From positions 26,670,787-26,734,786 of the forward strand of contig OZ038457.1 in NCBI GenBank assembly GCA_964036195.1: DNA of 64,000 nt, written 5' to 3'. The stretch comes from Sphaerolaimus hirsutus (Eukaryota; Nematoda; Chromadorea; Monhysterida; Sphaerolaimidae). Each line of letters starts with the position of its first letter. Position 1 is the stretch's first letter. Positions 1 through 10,830 of the stretch are shown here, piece after piece. Both the position numbers and the translations under genes were made by a program. The notes beneath the pieces were generated by a model. The model ran no database searches. It was not told the origin of the DNA and worked only from the letters and a program-made list of their open reading frames with translations.

Positions 1-114
1 CACACTTGAGTCGTTTGCGTGCATGGGCAGATGGTGATTGCAACAGACAGCTGCAAATGGGGGCTTAACAGTAAGCCATATATCACACAAATACAATTGC
101 GATGCCATTCCAAC

Positions 115-411
115 CTGAGGGGCACATGGACAGCTGTTCACTGGCTGGCAGTTGCATCCTGCCGCCTGCATTCTCCTCAAGCTGTACTCATTGAATTCTG
201 CCTCAGATCTTTTATCCATATTTTTCTCAACAGGAGTTATGTGTTGCATGTTCTGTTGGCTCTGGTTGTTGGCAACATTGGCTGGTTTGTCTGCTTTCTG
301 TGCCACAATCACCGGCTGATAGACTGGGGCGCCTGGGCACATGCAATCGTGCATGCCTTTGATTGGGCATGGACACTGGTGTGCTTGCGTCTGGGTCTGG
401 GATATACCAAC
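115..411 (-). CDS. Gln-rich, Cys-Pro segment: possible internal exon (minus-strand gene, exon 3)
   Basis: The minus strand is open from 411 to the window edge. The reading is hydrophilic and protein-like: a CPCP motif, then MHDCMCPG, an Asn/Gln-rich stretch, then CNCQP and CPCAP. An acceptor-like cacacag ends at 412 and a donor-like CAG/gttgga falls at 115/114. The 297-base interval is phase 0 at both ends, which matches a phase-0 exit from the upstream minus exon at 695. The plus strand is also open here (19-435), but that reading is hydrophobic and looks like a shadow. No family is recognised. The repeated Cys-Pro pairs suggest a secreted or extracellular-matrix protein, by inference only. 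Confidence 0.4.
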
Positions 412-694
412 CTGTGTGCGTTCAGTGTGATGTAATATAGTTGAATATATTTTAACATCGAATATGTTGAAAGTTACAAAGTTGAAAGTTGAAACGACAA
501 ATTATAAAAAATCTCATTAATACAAAAAATATATAAATGGAATAAGTAAATAATTTATAGATATTATTAAAAAATGTTTTAATATTTTCGCCGCATTTTG
601 TCCTGAGCGGTTTGATTATATCCTCTTTTGAAAGATTTTCTGAGATTACTTTTTATAAAAATCATCCATTTTTAAAACACCAATAATGACCGAC

Positions 695-848
695 CCCTTG
701 AGAAGCACCGGTGCACGCTTCAGGGTTCTGCTCGCACAGGGCGGCCTCGAGTCTACGTATCTGCGCCTTGGTCATGCATCTCTGCGCGTGCGGCACGAAG
801 CTGTGTCCATCGCGGCACGACTGCAGCGTCCACTTGCCCAGGTCGGAC
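695..848 (-). CDS. Cys-rich chitin-binding-like domain, second half (minus-strand gene, exon 2)
   Basis: The exon reads SDLGKWTLQSC, then GHSFVPHAQRC and a charged tail. The spacing GkW.l..C..G..FvP..q.C is that of the C-terminal half of peritrophin-type (CBM14-like) cysteine-rich domains, which bind chitin in extracellular matrices. The acceptor gcgacag ends at 849. The single leading G completes an Arg codon with the two bases left by the upstream exon, so the phases agree exactly. If the weak donor GGG/gtcggt at 695/694 is not used, the frame stops at 662 and this becomes the last exon. The chitin-binding assignment rests on pattern only. Confidence 0.5.
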
Positions 849-1165
849 CTGTCGCGTGGCACCGCATTGACAAACAGTAAGAAATTGGTGTGTGATGCGT
901 GGTGAAGCGTTGTGATGTGATGTGTCTTCACGCAGATATGCAGTGACGGTGGGAAGACACTTCACTGCGCCTCCAGATGCTTCACAACACTTCACGAAAA
1001 GACACTTCACCCAAAATTAAAACTTGTGAAGTGTGTCGAAGCATGTTGAGGTGCCTTCACAAAGGCCACTTCACGTGCATCCAGCACTCTTCCACACGCT
1101 TCACAATCCTATTTATTTTGCAGTGACAATTAACTATCCCCTGTGAAATCAGTCATCCAACCAAC

Positions 1166-1418
1166 CGTCCACCATTATCATCCAGTGGCACACTGACGCA
1201 CTCCAAGTAAAACTGAGCATTGTCAGTGGGCCGGGGGATGGAGCTCTGCAATTCGCAAATGTCGTCCACCACTGCCCTCCACGTTGCTGGGCCAGTTTGA
1301 TTGTTGGCAGCGAGCCCATTGTTGGCACTGATCCAGTACTGGAGTGGTTCCGATGCGAGCGAGTTCATGGCTTGCCACTGGTTGCCCAGCGTCCAGGGCA
1401 GCTGGGTCGACAGCAACG
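1166..1418 (-). CDS. Cys-rich chitin-binding-like domain, first half (minus-strand gene, exon 1 seen)
   Basis: Reading from 1418 down, the exon encodes LPWTLGNQW, a linker, WRAVVDDICELQ and IPRPTDNAQFYLEC. The C..l..sIP.p.d...FYeC arrangement precedes the GkW.l..C half in the next exon at 848. The acceptor is ccctggcag and the donor is GGACG/gttggt. The exit leaves two bases (CG), matched by the single G opening the next exon. Just upstream in transcription lies an interspersed repeat (1465-1622), so the open frame to 1599 is not coding. Earlier exons, including the start codon and signal peptide, were not found. Confidence 0.5.
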
Positions 1419-1464
1419 CTGCCAGGGGCACGCAAATATTATTTTTTATATTGTGTAAATGCCT

Positions 1465-1622
1465 GGTGCCAATCTCAGAACTTGAAAAATTGTAAATGTC
1501 ATGCAAAGTGTCAAAACTCATTGCAAATGCCCTGGTGAATTTCCAACGCATTTTCAATGACTTTTGACATTGCATGATATTCGACATCTTACAGGGCATT
1601 TTACAAGTTCTGGGACAGCACC
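1465..1622. repeat. CAGTCCC/TGTAAAATGTCAAA palindromic repeat, copy 1
   Basis: The left end GGTGCCAATCTCAGAACTTG and the right end, read in reverse as GGTGCTGTCCCAGAACTTG, form terminal inverted repeats around short TGTCAAAA/TTTTACA units. Related copies lie at 2797-2947, 4498-4840, 4971-5195, 11655-11795, 40925-41115 and 62035-62653. It is a small non-autonomous inverted-repeat element. Confidence 0.6.
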
Positions 1623-2796
1623 CCGCTACTCATGGCTCAGACATTTCTTCCATCATATTTACAGTATATAAAACATCATCTAAAATGATTAAGTTTTGTG
1701 CTTCCACATGCATTGAAATTATTTCTTATCATTTACTCAACTCACCCACTGATAATATCAACAACATTCTGCTCTGGAACTTGCAAAGCGAGCAAATCCA
1801 ATGTAGGTCACAAGAAATCTGGACTCCAGGAAGGAATCACTGAATGGTAAATAGAAACTGAATAGAAAATTTTAGGTCAATTATAAACTGTCACCTTCGG
1901 GGCAAGTCTATCGTCTGTCTGTGCAAACAAACAACTTCATAAGTGGAGTATTGCCATAAAGTTGCCACATACTTGGGATTAGTAACAGAAGTAAACTCAA
2001 ATTGGGTGGTCAGAATCAGTTTTGAATGTATTTCAGTTTACCACAATGAGTTATTTTGAATTTTTGTCAACTGCAGTTGACCGACAACTTATTTGGGTAA
2101 ACTCAGATGCGTTCAAACCAATTTATAAGTTTATAAAAATACAAGTTTGCTGGCAGTAAACTAGTTTGTGCAGTGCCAAAGTGACGCTGGAAGAGCACTC
2201 GAAAGACTCAACATCCACCCATATAAATGGCTAGATCATTTCTTTTGTACCTACCTATTTTGCTCATAAAAGGGGCTGAAAAATTCTATGAATTTATTCT
2301 ATTCAAACAAATAAACCAGATGTAGCTTTTTCGGTTTCAAATGTGATTGGAATTTGGAGGTGAAGCGCCCAAAGTTGGGGCTGTTGTGAAAGTGTCGGCG
2401 CATCTTCAGTGAGAAATGAATCCGATCAGCAGACAAGCCGTATCTCATCGGAATAGGGGTTTAATATTTCGCAAGCAAATTTTGAGGGGGGGTTAATACG
2501 AGGGGTGGGGCCTATTTGAGGGGGTGGGTATTATTTCAGCGGAAATTTTTGGTAAAGCATCGTAGGCTCGTAGCAAAGAATATTGGAAAAGTCAAATATA
2601 TAAATATAGGATTTTTTGTATTTTTTCTGAATTATGATACCTATCTTAAAAAACAAATATTCCAAGATTTTTTCAATGCTAAGTGTCATGTAATATACAC
2701 TATGGAGATATGCTTAAGAATTTGAATAGGTAATTCACTATCATTTTGTTATAGCTGCAGAAAACGGCAGACCAGGAAAAGGTAAAAAAGTACACG
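1623..2796. other. Intergenic: decayed hairpin repeat and G-rich fragment, no gene seen
   Basis: The stretch is AT-rich with no convincing exon. Positions 1925-2180 contain a degraded relative of the hairpin repeat at 13500-13676, sharing the TCAACTGCAGTTGA core and AGTAAACT arms. Positions 2460-2530 hold a GGGGGGTTA/CGAGGGG fragment of the CCGTATT family. Confidence 0.4.
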
Positions 2797-2947
2797 GGGG
2801 CTAGTCCCAGACCATCTAAAATGACAAATTCCACGCAAAGTGTCTAATGTCCGGTTGCTATTTTCCAGGGCATTTTACAAGACTTTCGACACTTTCCATG
2901 ACATTTGACACTGTCAAGGTCATTCACAGGGACTGGGATCGGCACCA
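2797..2947. repeat. CAGTCCC/TGTAAAATGTCAAA repeat, copy 2
   Basis: The ends are CTAGTCCCAGACC on the left and GGGACTGGGATCGG on the right, with internal CATTTGACA and CATTTTACA units. It belongs to the family described at 1465. Confidence 0.55.
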
Positions 2948-4497
2948 ATTTTCCAAGATATAAAAGCTCAACGTCGTAATTATTTATGAATCAAAGAAGT
3001 TTAGGTTCGAAATAATTTCTTTGAAGAAAGCTAAATGTGCATCTGTTTCGGATAACAGTGGCAAGGCACATTTATATGCGTACGCTTTGCTCTTTGAGAG
3101 CATTTTTTCAGCACCCCCTGCGGCAGGTGTATTATTGATGTCGCATCACAATATCTGGATACAATCTAGATCGTGTGTTCGATGTTCGCTCAGCTGACGC
3201 ATCGAACACAATGTGTTTTGTGTGTACACTCCTCAAAGGTACATATTTAGGTACTCATAACTTCTTGTTTTCCACTAACTGTTGGCACTGGCGGGGTGAA
3301 TGTTACATACAAATGTATCCACCTAAGTACTGGTACCCTCAAGCCAAGAAGCAATTTTTAGAAGCCAGGAGACATTTTACAGGGTCTGGCACTGTCCCTG
3401 GATGACAAGAGACAACGCCCTCCAATGTACTATTTAGGTATACTCTGATGACATTACGCCTTACATTTTTCCGGAGGAAACACTCCATCATGACGTCATC
3501 ACTTTCATCGTCTTGGTCATCTCTCGTCGTCCATAAGTTCTCGGTGGGCAGTCTGCCAGCCGAAGACATAACTCCTATCTGTTTGTAGAGTATCGTGTCT
3601 GCTGAGTATACATAAAAAATTTAGGTCTCTAGAAAGTACATTTTCCACCAATGATATTTACCTGCAGTTTGAGCTGTCAAAACGCAAAAAATAGCTGCAA
3701 GTCAGGATTTTGAACATTTGAGTGCAAGGTGTTTTTAATCTAACTAGAGTTGTGAAAAATACCATATTTACAAAAATGCAAATCAAATCATTATCCATTC
3801 ATTCCAGACTCTGTAAAATATCATACAAGGTATGCTTAATGTACATTGTCATTTTACAGAGTATTTTACTCCACCTTAACACTTAGATTAGATTAGAAAT
3901 TTTATAGTGTACAGTTACAGTGTTCGGGTTCGGGTAACGATTCTGACACCATGTTGTGACCGTATTTCTGTGAATTACCTATGTGAATTTTGTTTAAAAA
4001 AATCGCTTTTAAGTGTTTTCTTGTAATGGAATAAATTTTTTTTAAATTTTAACTGTGTTTTCGAATTTAAGACTTTTTGCCATCGTTCAACAGCATCGCT
4101 GCCCGCAGGCCGCAGCCACTGCAAAGGCGCATACCTATGTAAATAGCAAGTTTTCCATCACTAGGTAAATATATGTATGCTCAAAAAACAGTTGCTACAG
4201 GTGCCACGAGATTTCTGGTCGTCACGTTCACGTGCAAGTTTCTAGATTTTCCCGATCAAAGATGTTCTCCTTCTGGTGACACAATCGAAACAAACAATTT
4301 TCGAAATGACATGACATTTTTGATTCAATTTGAAGTGTTCTTGTTCTGCTGAAAAAATTGAGTGTCACAAACAAAACGTTTTTGTCTTTAGAAAGTTTCT
4401 GTCGAGCCGATTTTCGTGAAAAGTTTGCATTTTTCTTTCATTTTGCAATTTTATTATACTTTTGTAACAAATAAAACAGAATGACAATAGCCAACAG
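2948..4497. other. Intergenic/5-prime flank: AT-rich, no supported gene
   Basis: No exon with good flanks was found. Positions 3400-3560 carry a CTCCATCATGACGTCATC segment that recurs near 30550 and, diverged, near 38150, so the minus open frame there is repeat-derived. The remainder is low-complexity AT-rich sequence. Confidence 0.35.
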
Positions 4498-4840
4498 GTG
4501 CCACTGCCAGACTCTGAAAAATGTCAAATGTCATGTGAAAAACTTTGTAAAATGGCAAACGACTTTGCAGATTTCCAGGGCATTTTACACGATGTTTGTC
4601 ACTTTGCATTACTTTTGACATTTTACAGGGTCTTTTACGTGACTTCTGACATTTTACAGGGTATTTAACGTGACTTTTGACATTTTACAACAAATTTGAC
4701 ACTTATCAGGGTCTTCACATGACGTTTGACATTTGACAGGGAGTTTGACACTTTACAGGGTCTTTTACATGACTTTTGACATTTTACAGAAATTTGACAC
4801 TTTTACAGCGTCTTTTACAGGGTCTGCGACTGCCCCCAGA
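4498..4840. repeat. CAGTCCC/TGTAAAATGTCAAA repeat, copy 3 (internally reiterated)
   Basis: The body contains at least seven tandem variants of GACATTTTACAGGGTCTTTT. The left end reads TGCCACTGCCAGACTCTG and the right end GGGTCTGCGACTGCCCCC. Confidence 0.6.
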
Positions 4841-4970
4841 ACAAGTAATGTAACAAGGTGTTTATTTGTGTGTATTAGTTTCAAGCAGAATGATGTACTC
4901 GATTCCACCCTCAGTCGCAGGCGGCTTGCAAATAGAAATCAAACTTGGCGCTAATATTAACTTACAACCA

Positions 4971-5195
4971 GGGGGCAGTCCCGAGCCCTGTAAAGTGTAA
5001 AGTAAAGTGTCAAATGTAAAGTCAAATGCAAAGTAAAGTGTCAATCAAAACAAAAAAGAAAATATTTTATTACTGAACTTTGCATGACAATTGACAGTTT
5101 ACTTTGCATTTGACTTCACATTTGACACTTTACTTTGCATTTGACTTTACATTTGACACTTTACTTTACACTTTACAGGGCTTGGGACTGCCACC
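4971..5195. repeat. CAGTCCC repeat, copy 4, near-perfect hairpin
   Basis: The left end GGCAGTCCCGAGCCCTGTAA pairs with the right end TTACAGGGCTTGGGACTGCC. The body alternates AAAGTGTCAAATG and CATTTGACACTTT, so a single strand could fold almost completely. The central spacer is AT-rich. Confidence 0.65.
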
Positions 5196-5300
5196 AGGGT
5201 TCAAACAGCCCGTTTAAAACGGTATTCCGATCCTGAAGCCGCAATTCCGATTCAGATCTCGATCCCGAAAAATCGGTCCTGTTTAAACCGCATTTGAAGA
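5196..5300. repeat. GGGATC-type hAT-like element fragment
   Basis: AGGGTTCAAACAG followed by CCGATCC and CGATCCCGAAAAATCGG resembles the element at 49953-50400. It ends with CCTGTTTAAACCG. No clean target duplication was found, so it is an old or truncated copy. Confidence 0.4.
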
Positions 5301-5400
5301 CCATATTTTCGTACCGAGGGGTGTTCTAGATTTCGACCCTCCGGGGGGTTGGATACATAGCAAATCGCTCCTCCGGAGGGATAGATAGCTGAAAACTTTT

Positions 5401-5945
5401 CAGTTGCCGCTGGAAAAACGCGATAGCTTGAGCTACAGTTCAGCTATCACAATGAAATTTTAACACAATAGGGTCGACTCCATAGGACACCTATTCTGAA
5501 GTTTGCAACCCAAACGGCTACATTTTGGGTCAGTTGTGGTTGTGGAACACACAGTTTTTAGTGTAATTTTGTGACTTGATCCCTCTTATCTCGGGACTGG
5601 GGGACTATTCGAGAAAAAAAAAAAAATTTGGTCGTAGCCCCGACCTCAAACCGCAACATACTCAAAGGGCATCAAAATCGGCCAATGTACGACAGAATGG
5701 GACGACATCAAAAACCAGTGACCCCCCTAAAATGCCGCCCTCGATTTATCCTATGAGTGACGCCAAGTCACAAAATTACACAAAAAACATTACACAAAGT
5801 TGTGTTCCACAACTGACCCAAAATGTAGCCGTTTGGGGTGCAAACTTCAGAATAGGTGTCCTATGGAGTCGACCCTATTGTGTTAAAATTTCATTGTGAT
5901 AGCTCAACTGTAGCTCAAGCTATCGCGTTTTTCCAGTGGCAACTG
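5401..5945. repeat. Nested long inverted repeat, arms about 140 bp, with central spacer
   Basis: The arm beginning CAGTTGCCGCTGG (5401) is the reverse complement of the arm ending CCAGTGGCAACTG (5945), with few mismatches. Both arms carry AGGGTCGACTCCATAGGA or its complement. The spacer holds TCTCGGGACTGGGGGACTATT and GGGCATCAAAATCGGCCAAT, which recur around 49930-50510, where another transposon has landed in them. Confidence 0.7.
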
Positions 5946-6247
5946 AAAATTCCCACCCATGTATAGGCATACAGGGAGAAAAATCGCTAAAAGTAGGTAA
6001 AAATGGCAAAAAATGGGTATATAAGCACATATTTACACTACTAAAAATAGCTGAAAATAGGCAGTTAGATGCAAGAACTAGTGATTTTGGAGGTGAAAAT
6101 CTTTAAAAAGGTATGAAAAATAGCAATTTTGAGTGAAATTTGGGGTGGTGTTTCTCAAAAATCGATCCAGATCGGTAGATAGCTGGCCGATTAGGGGGGG
6201 GGGCGTTTAGGGGATAGTAGCCCAAAACATTGCCTCCGGGATAGATA

Positions 6248-6508
6248 CCGTATTTCCTCGAACTACCCCCGGGGGGGTTTATTTTTTCAGAGTGATTATT
6301 TTGAGAGAAAAACGTGAAAAATGCAACAATAACCACCATTTATAACTTTTTACAGCCTTATAAGAGGATGTAGATGGTATAAACGATGTTCTAACGTAAC
6401 ACAGTAAGTGTTTTAAACGTCTGCTATGCATTTCGCGGACCAAAAATTCATATTGCCCATTTTGAGGGGGGGGTATTTCGAGGGGGGGGGTATTTCGAGG
6501 AAACACGG
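6248..6508. mobile_element. CCGTATT-family TA-flanked element, nested
   Basis: It starts TA-CCGTATTTCCTCG and ends CGAGGAAACACGG-TA. Inside are a GGGGGGGTTT tract, CGCCATTTATAA-like core remnants and a C/G-run pair near the right end. Flanking TA is the presumed target duplication. It lies inside the 5316-6610 element. Confidence 0.75.
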
Positions 6509-6610
6509 TAGATAGATAGATAGGTGAGCGGCCTCCGGGATAGATAGATAGCTGGGCGGTTTGGGGGGTAACCCCTCCCCCCCCCAACCCCCCCCCCCCT
6601 TCGACCCCTG

Positions 6611-7155
6611 TTCGTACCACCCATCGCGAGGTACAATAAACAAAAGTTATGCCATTTTCGAATTTGCATCTTTAAAAAATACATGACTCGTCTAAAAATT
6701 GAAATCACATCCATAACTTGTTAACATACACAAAATACGATTTGTCTAAATCGCAGTTACTACAAAATGTACACACAAGGGGGACATCATGGGAACAATT
6801 GCGACGTGTAAAAAGTGCACTTTTGGACGACCATAAAAACAAGATTTGCATTTAAATAAAGCAGCTAATCAAGGGCCACTTGACTGGCTGAAAGCTTTTG
6901 CTATTTTTGATGTCTGCGCGCGCAAAACTCGACAAAAACAAACTAGGAACAACTCTGACAACAAAACTTTTTCACAATTTTTCACCGAAAATACATAGGG
7001 GTTTATAAGAGCCCGAGTTTTTCCTTAAAGCTGCGATTACACCTCAGATACAATGTAAAATTCAAGGATAAAATTTAATGGCGTAAATGGGTGTAAACTT
7101 AATGGCATAAGTGGATGATACAGGTCTCGAATTTGTCATGGAGCAAGCACTAATG
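6611..7155. other. Intergenic AT-rich stretch, nothing recognised
   Basis: No exon or complete repeat was seen. A CTGCGATTACACCTCAG segment at about 7030 resembles one end of the element at 57721-58136. Confidence 0.3.
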
Positions 7156-7156
7156 G

Positions 7157-7396
7157 CCCTACACACACTAGTTTTCACCGTGACTGATGTGAAAACTGAA
7201 ATGGCCACATGGCCACATCCAGCCTACTCATTTTGTATGCTTTATGTGTTTTAGTTTTCAAATTTTCAAAGTTTAACTATCATTTATTCAAACTCAAATT
7301 TAAATAAAATCAAATCATTCAACAGTGATTTTTAATTTGCATTTGAAAAAATTTCAGTTTTCACACGAAGTCACGGTGAAAACTAGTGTGTGTAGG
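7157..7396. repeat. Inverted-repeat element with CCTACACACACTAGTTTTCA ends
   Basis: CCTACACACACTAGTTTTCA at the left is mirrored by TGAAAACTAGTGTGTGTAGG at the right, and the pairing extends through CACCGTGAC and CAGTTTTCAC. Single related ends lie near 23860 (AACTAGTGTGTGTAGGC) and near 39940. Confidence 0.7.
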
Positions 7397-8163
7397 CACA
7401 ATCCATCTCCTAATCGCATCCAAGACAGTTTGGACTTTGGCACACTAATATTTTTATCACTTCAGTTCAGACGCTCTATCTACGGTTTTGAATGGGGAAG
7501 AATGCTGAAGGTTGATGGGTATATATTGGTCTGGTGTATAAGAAAAAAATACCCGCATTTACACTTTCTGGGAAAACAAGTATTTTACTCTCATTTACTC
7601 GAGAGTAGAACTTAAAACGAAATTCTTTACGCTTTCTGTACTCAGGGGGTGAGTAAAACAAAATACTTTACGCATACGCATAATTTGAAAAGTTACTTTA
7701 CTTAGAAAGTTGCTTAGATGCTTATTTTTAACAATTCTGGCTGCCTGTCGTGTACAAGATCAAGTGTCATACTTGTTTAGTACACTGAAAGGCCATAAAA
7801 AAAGTTGTATAGGTGACCCGCCCTGCAGTGAGCCACAGCGATGGGTTACAAACATGTAAATACCTACCAACCTTCCGCATTTTAATAAATCCCGGGCCGT
7901 AGATAGAGTGCCCGAAAGGAAAAAAATTTAGGTGCCAAACTTCATAGGGAAGATATTGATCGCAATATGCAACTACCATACTTGAATAAGACCCCCTTGA
8001 ATAACATCACCCCTAAACTCCCTCTGTTAGCAACGTGAGTAAAAATAGACCCCCCCTTTTGAACAACTCCCTCTGTTTGCCACGTGAGGAATAATAACAC
8101 CCATCTCCTAGAATAACTCCTACCTCTGATTATATATGTGATATGTGTATGTATCCACAATTT
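7397..8163. other. Decayed repeat fragments (GTAAGC-hAT relatives), no gene
   Basis: Positions 7540-7700 contain TACTCGAGAGTAG and AAAACAAGTATTTTACT, resembling bodies of the CAGAGTTG family. Positions 7985-8130 contain an isolated AAGACCCCCTTGAATAACA segment that also occurs near the duplicated exons (about 48900 and 52770). Confidence 0.35.
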
Positions 8164-8453
8164 GCATTGAAAAAATCATCAATTTTTGGAAAATATAATT
8201 AAATATAATCTCAGAAAATCTCTCAAGAATAAAATATACTTGAATCTCTCTAAAAAAACCTGGAAAGAATATAAATAAATATAAATATCAGAATTTAAGA
8301 GATTTTCTGATATTTTTAAAAATCTCTCAAAAAGAAAATATAATTAAATCTGGATTAATATCTGGAAAATCGTGGAAAAAAAGATAAATCTCAGAAAATT
8401 TTATATTTTCGGGGACTTTTTGAATATAAATCTCGCATAGATTTTTTCAATGT
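8164..8453. repeat. ATTGAAAAAATC / AATATAATTAAAT element, copy 1
   Basis: The left GCATTGAAAAAATC is mirrored by the right GATTTTTTCAATGT. The body alternates CTCAGAAAATCTCTC and AAAATATAATTAAAT. Relatives occur at 22526, 24013, 26950, 42762, 44330, 57090 and 62140. Confidence 0.6.
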
Positions 8454-8689
8454 ATCAACAATGTGTATTTGAATGGTTCAGACTTCAGAGGCTGATGAAC
8501 ATAGATTTCAGCATGGATACCTTATTTTTGTTGTTGTTGAACAAGAATAAAGAATACATTGAATAAAGTGCAAGTTCTGAGGAAAAAAAACTCCCCCTTG
8601 AATAACATCCGCCTTGAATAACTTCCCCCCCCCCCCACAACAGAAACTTCTGATGAAATAAAAATTCCTCTGGAGTCTAATTCAAGATT

Positions 8690-9078
8690 ACACGGTATTT
8701 ATGGAACAGCAGGAAAAAAGCGCCATGAAACCCGAAGTCATGAAGCACCCGAAACAGTCCAAACAAGCCCCTATGTAAGCCTTACTGGCAAAAAATTTGG
8801 CACTGGTCCAGAGAAATTTAGATGTACTTAAACAAATGGGAATGAATAAAATCAACAGCGAAATTAATGGAAATCCTCCCAAGCAAATTGGCCTAGAGAC
8901 ACAAATATTTGCATTGAACTGGTCCACACTGGTATATAGCAAAGGGTCTATATGGAGCTCATCAAATGCCAGAGAATGCATTCTACACAAAGCCATAACT
9001 GGTGTGAATACATTTTATCCACACATCTATTGTCAGCTGGATTCAATCAAAATTGGAAAAAGCAATTGTGCGAAATGA
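8690..9078 (+). pseudogene. Possible decayed coding relic, unrecognised
   Basis: Two broken frames are protein-like in the same direction: a lysine/glutamine-rich start at 8701 (MEQQEKSAMKPEVMKH), then a frame from 8797 to a stop at 9078 (LDVLKQMGMNKINSE, later VNTFYPHIYC). A shift separates them. No family is recognised and both flanks are repeat-rich, so it may be a retrocopy, a transposon remnant or chance. Confidence 0.2.
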
Positions 9079-9286
9079 AGCTGAATATTTATATAAATGC
9101 AGAGGTGTTGAATTAGCGAAGAAGTAGATGCTTAGCCGTTGCAAGCTGATTGTCACACTTTGATTGTGTTTGCGACAACAATGGGGCTGCGGCTGCATCA
9201 ACCAGCCCCTCCATGTTTTTCTGTTTGTTCTCGCTGCACCCGCGAAAAGCTCATCTACCCTTCTCTCTCCCCCATAGTTGTTAAAA

Positions 9287-10206
9287 CGTATGTAGGTATG
9301 TTTACTCGAAAAATATGTATACTCAAGTACTCAGTTTTACTCATGTTTTACATTTCCTCTGAAAAAGTACCTGCTCTCACTTTTACATATACTTTTTGAA
9401 AGTACATGTATACAGAATAAATACGTATTTCAGATAGGTTTTTATCAAGTTTTTCAATGCATAAAAATTAAAAAGGGAGAAAAAAGCTAAAAAAGGGAAA
9501 TATAGCCAAACATCAGTATATCAGCACATTATAGACAAACATGACTTAAAATAGGAAAAAAGCATAGAAATAGTGAATTTGAAGGTGAAAATGGGCAAAA
9601 AATATTAAATTTGTGATTTTGAGTGAAAATTGGGCAAAATTTCTCAAAAATGCCCACTTTTACATTTTCTTAGGAAGAATATTTTTAATCATGGGTAAAA
9701 GTCAAAAATTACTTTACGTTTTGTGTACTGAGGAGGCGAGTAAAAAAGAAATGCTTACTTTACATTCACGCATAGGTACCGTATTTCCTCGAAATACCCC
9801 CAGGGGGTTTATTTTTTCAGAGTGGAAATTTTGAGGGGGGGTATTTCGAGGGGGGGGGGCTTATTCGAGGGGGGAGGGGTTATTATTTCGTATTTCGCCA
9901 GAAATTTTCGTAAAGGGTGGTAGTAAAGAATGGGCTTTGATGTACCCAAAACAGTGATAAAGGTGGATATTTCCATACATATCAATGTAGATAGGTACAC
10001 TAGTCTATGTGTCGCTGCGATGCAAATTTACATCAATAAATACATCATGTACCTTATATGCATGATATACCTTTTTCCAGACGGGGGTATTTCGAGGGGG
10101 GGGGGGGGTATTTTTTCCCCAGCTCGAAAACACCTGGGGGTATTTCTTGGAGGAAATTGGAGGAAATACGGTACTTTGAAAAAGTTCGGTACTTTAACAA
10201 CTCTAC
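9287..10206. mobile_element. CAGAGTTG-family hAT-like element interrupted by a CCGTATT element
   Basis: The left end ATAGTTGTTAAAACGTAT and right end CTTTAACAACTCTA resemble the verified copies at 26106-26799 and 44745-45483. The body has ATATGTATACTCAAGTACT and AGTACATGTATAC, followed by the shared core (TATATCAGCACAT, GTGAATTTGAAGG). A CCGTATT element sits at 9779-10171. No 8-bp duplication is recognisable here. Confidence 0.5.
9779..10171. mobile_element. CCGTATT-family TA-flanked element, nested
   Basis: TA-CCGTATTTCCTCG begins it and GAGGAAATACGG-TA ends it. It contains GGGGGGGTATTTCGAGG tracts and the ATACATCATGTACC palindrome region seen in a subset of this family. Confidence 0.75.
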
Positions 10207-10371
10207 CATATACAAGCAATTGTTGTCTTAAAGTGTATGAAGTGAGCACTTTTTATTTCAACAATCTTGTAAGCTTGTGTTCATTTCTTTGCTTTTCTTC
10301 TCATCTCAAAGTCCTGCTGTTCTGTTTGTGGAACTGTCAACAAGTATTCAATTTAGACCAAATAATTCACT

Positions 10372-10830
10372 AAAGCGGCGTTTACACTGACACGTGTGAC
10401 GACAAAAACTTTTTGGGCTTTCAACTTTCTTTATGTCATGAAAATTGAATAATTGTTGTGTCAGACACCTAGATCTCGATCACTCTTTCTGCCTAGGACA
10501 AACATAAATTTTTATATATGACGTTATCATACACAATAAAACGAAACAAAATTTTTGTCGTCACAGGTTGTCGGTTCGAGTTGTTCCCGGGAGCCTCGTT
10601 AACGAGGCTCCCGGGAACAACTCGAACCGACAACTTGTGACGACAAATTTTCTTGTTTGTATTATTGTGTATGATCACGTCATATATAAAAATTTATGTT
10701 TGTCCTAGGCAAAAAGAGTGATCGAGATCTAGATATCTGACACAACAAATATTCAATTTTCGTCACATAACGAAAGTTGAAAGCCCAAAAAAATTTTGTC
10801 GTCACACGTGTCAGTGTAAACGCAGCTTTA
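10372..10830. repeat. 459-bp palindrome with zero-length loop
   Basis: The outer ends TAAAGCGGCGTTTACACTGA and TCAGTGTAAACGCAGCTTTA are inverted copies. Pairing continues with rare mismatches to the exact centre at 10600/10601, where GAGCCTCGTT meets AACGAGGCTC. The inner arms (CGGTTCGAGTTGTTCCCGGG) are perfect and GC-rich. A solitary related end, CAGTGTAAACGCCGCTTA, lies at about 52231-52248. Confidence 0.85.

Larger units (their letters stand above)
5316..6610. mobile_element. hAT-like non-autonomous element of the GATAGCTGG type, carrying two nested insertions
   Basis: The eight bases TTCGTACC occur just before 5316 and again at 6611-6618, a perfect 8-bp target duplication. The ends are GAGGGGTG and GACCCCTG. 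Short GATAGATAGCTGG-like motifs lie near both ends. A core (TATATAAGCACAT, then AGTGATTTTGGAGG) is shared with elements at about 9470, 44200 and 63530. It is interrupted by a hairpin element (5401-5945) and a CCGTATT-family element (6248-6508). No transposase is present. Confidence 0.65.

Noticed and set aside
19..435. 138-codon plus-strand open frame
   Set aside because: Its translation is hydrophobic and Trp/His-rich with no family resemblance, and the minus strand over the same bases gives a more protein-like, phase-compatible exon.
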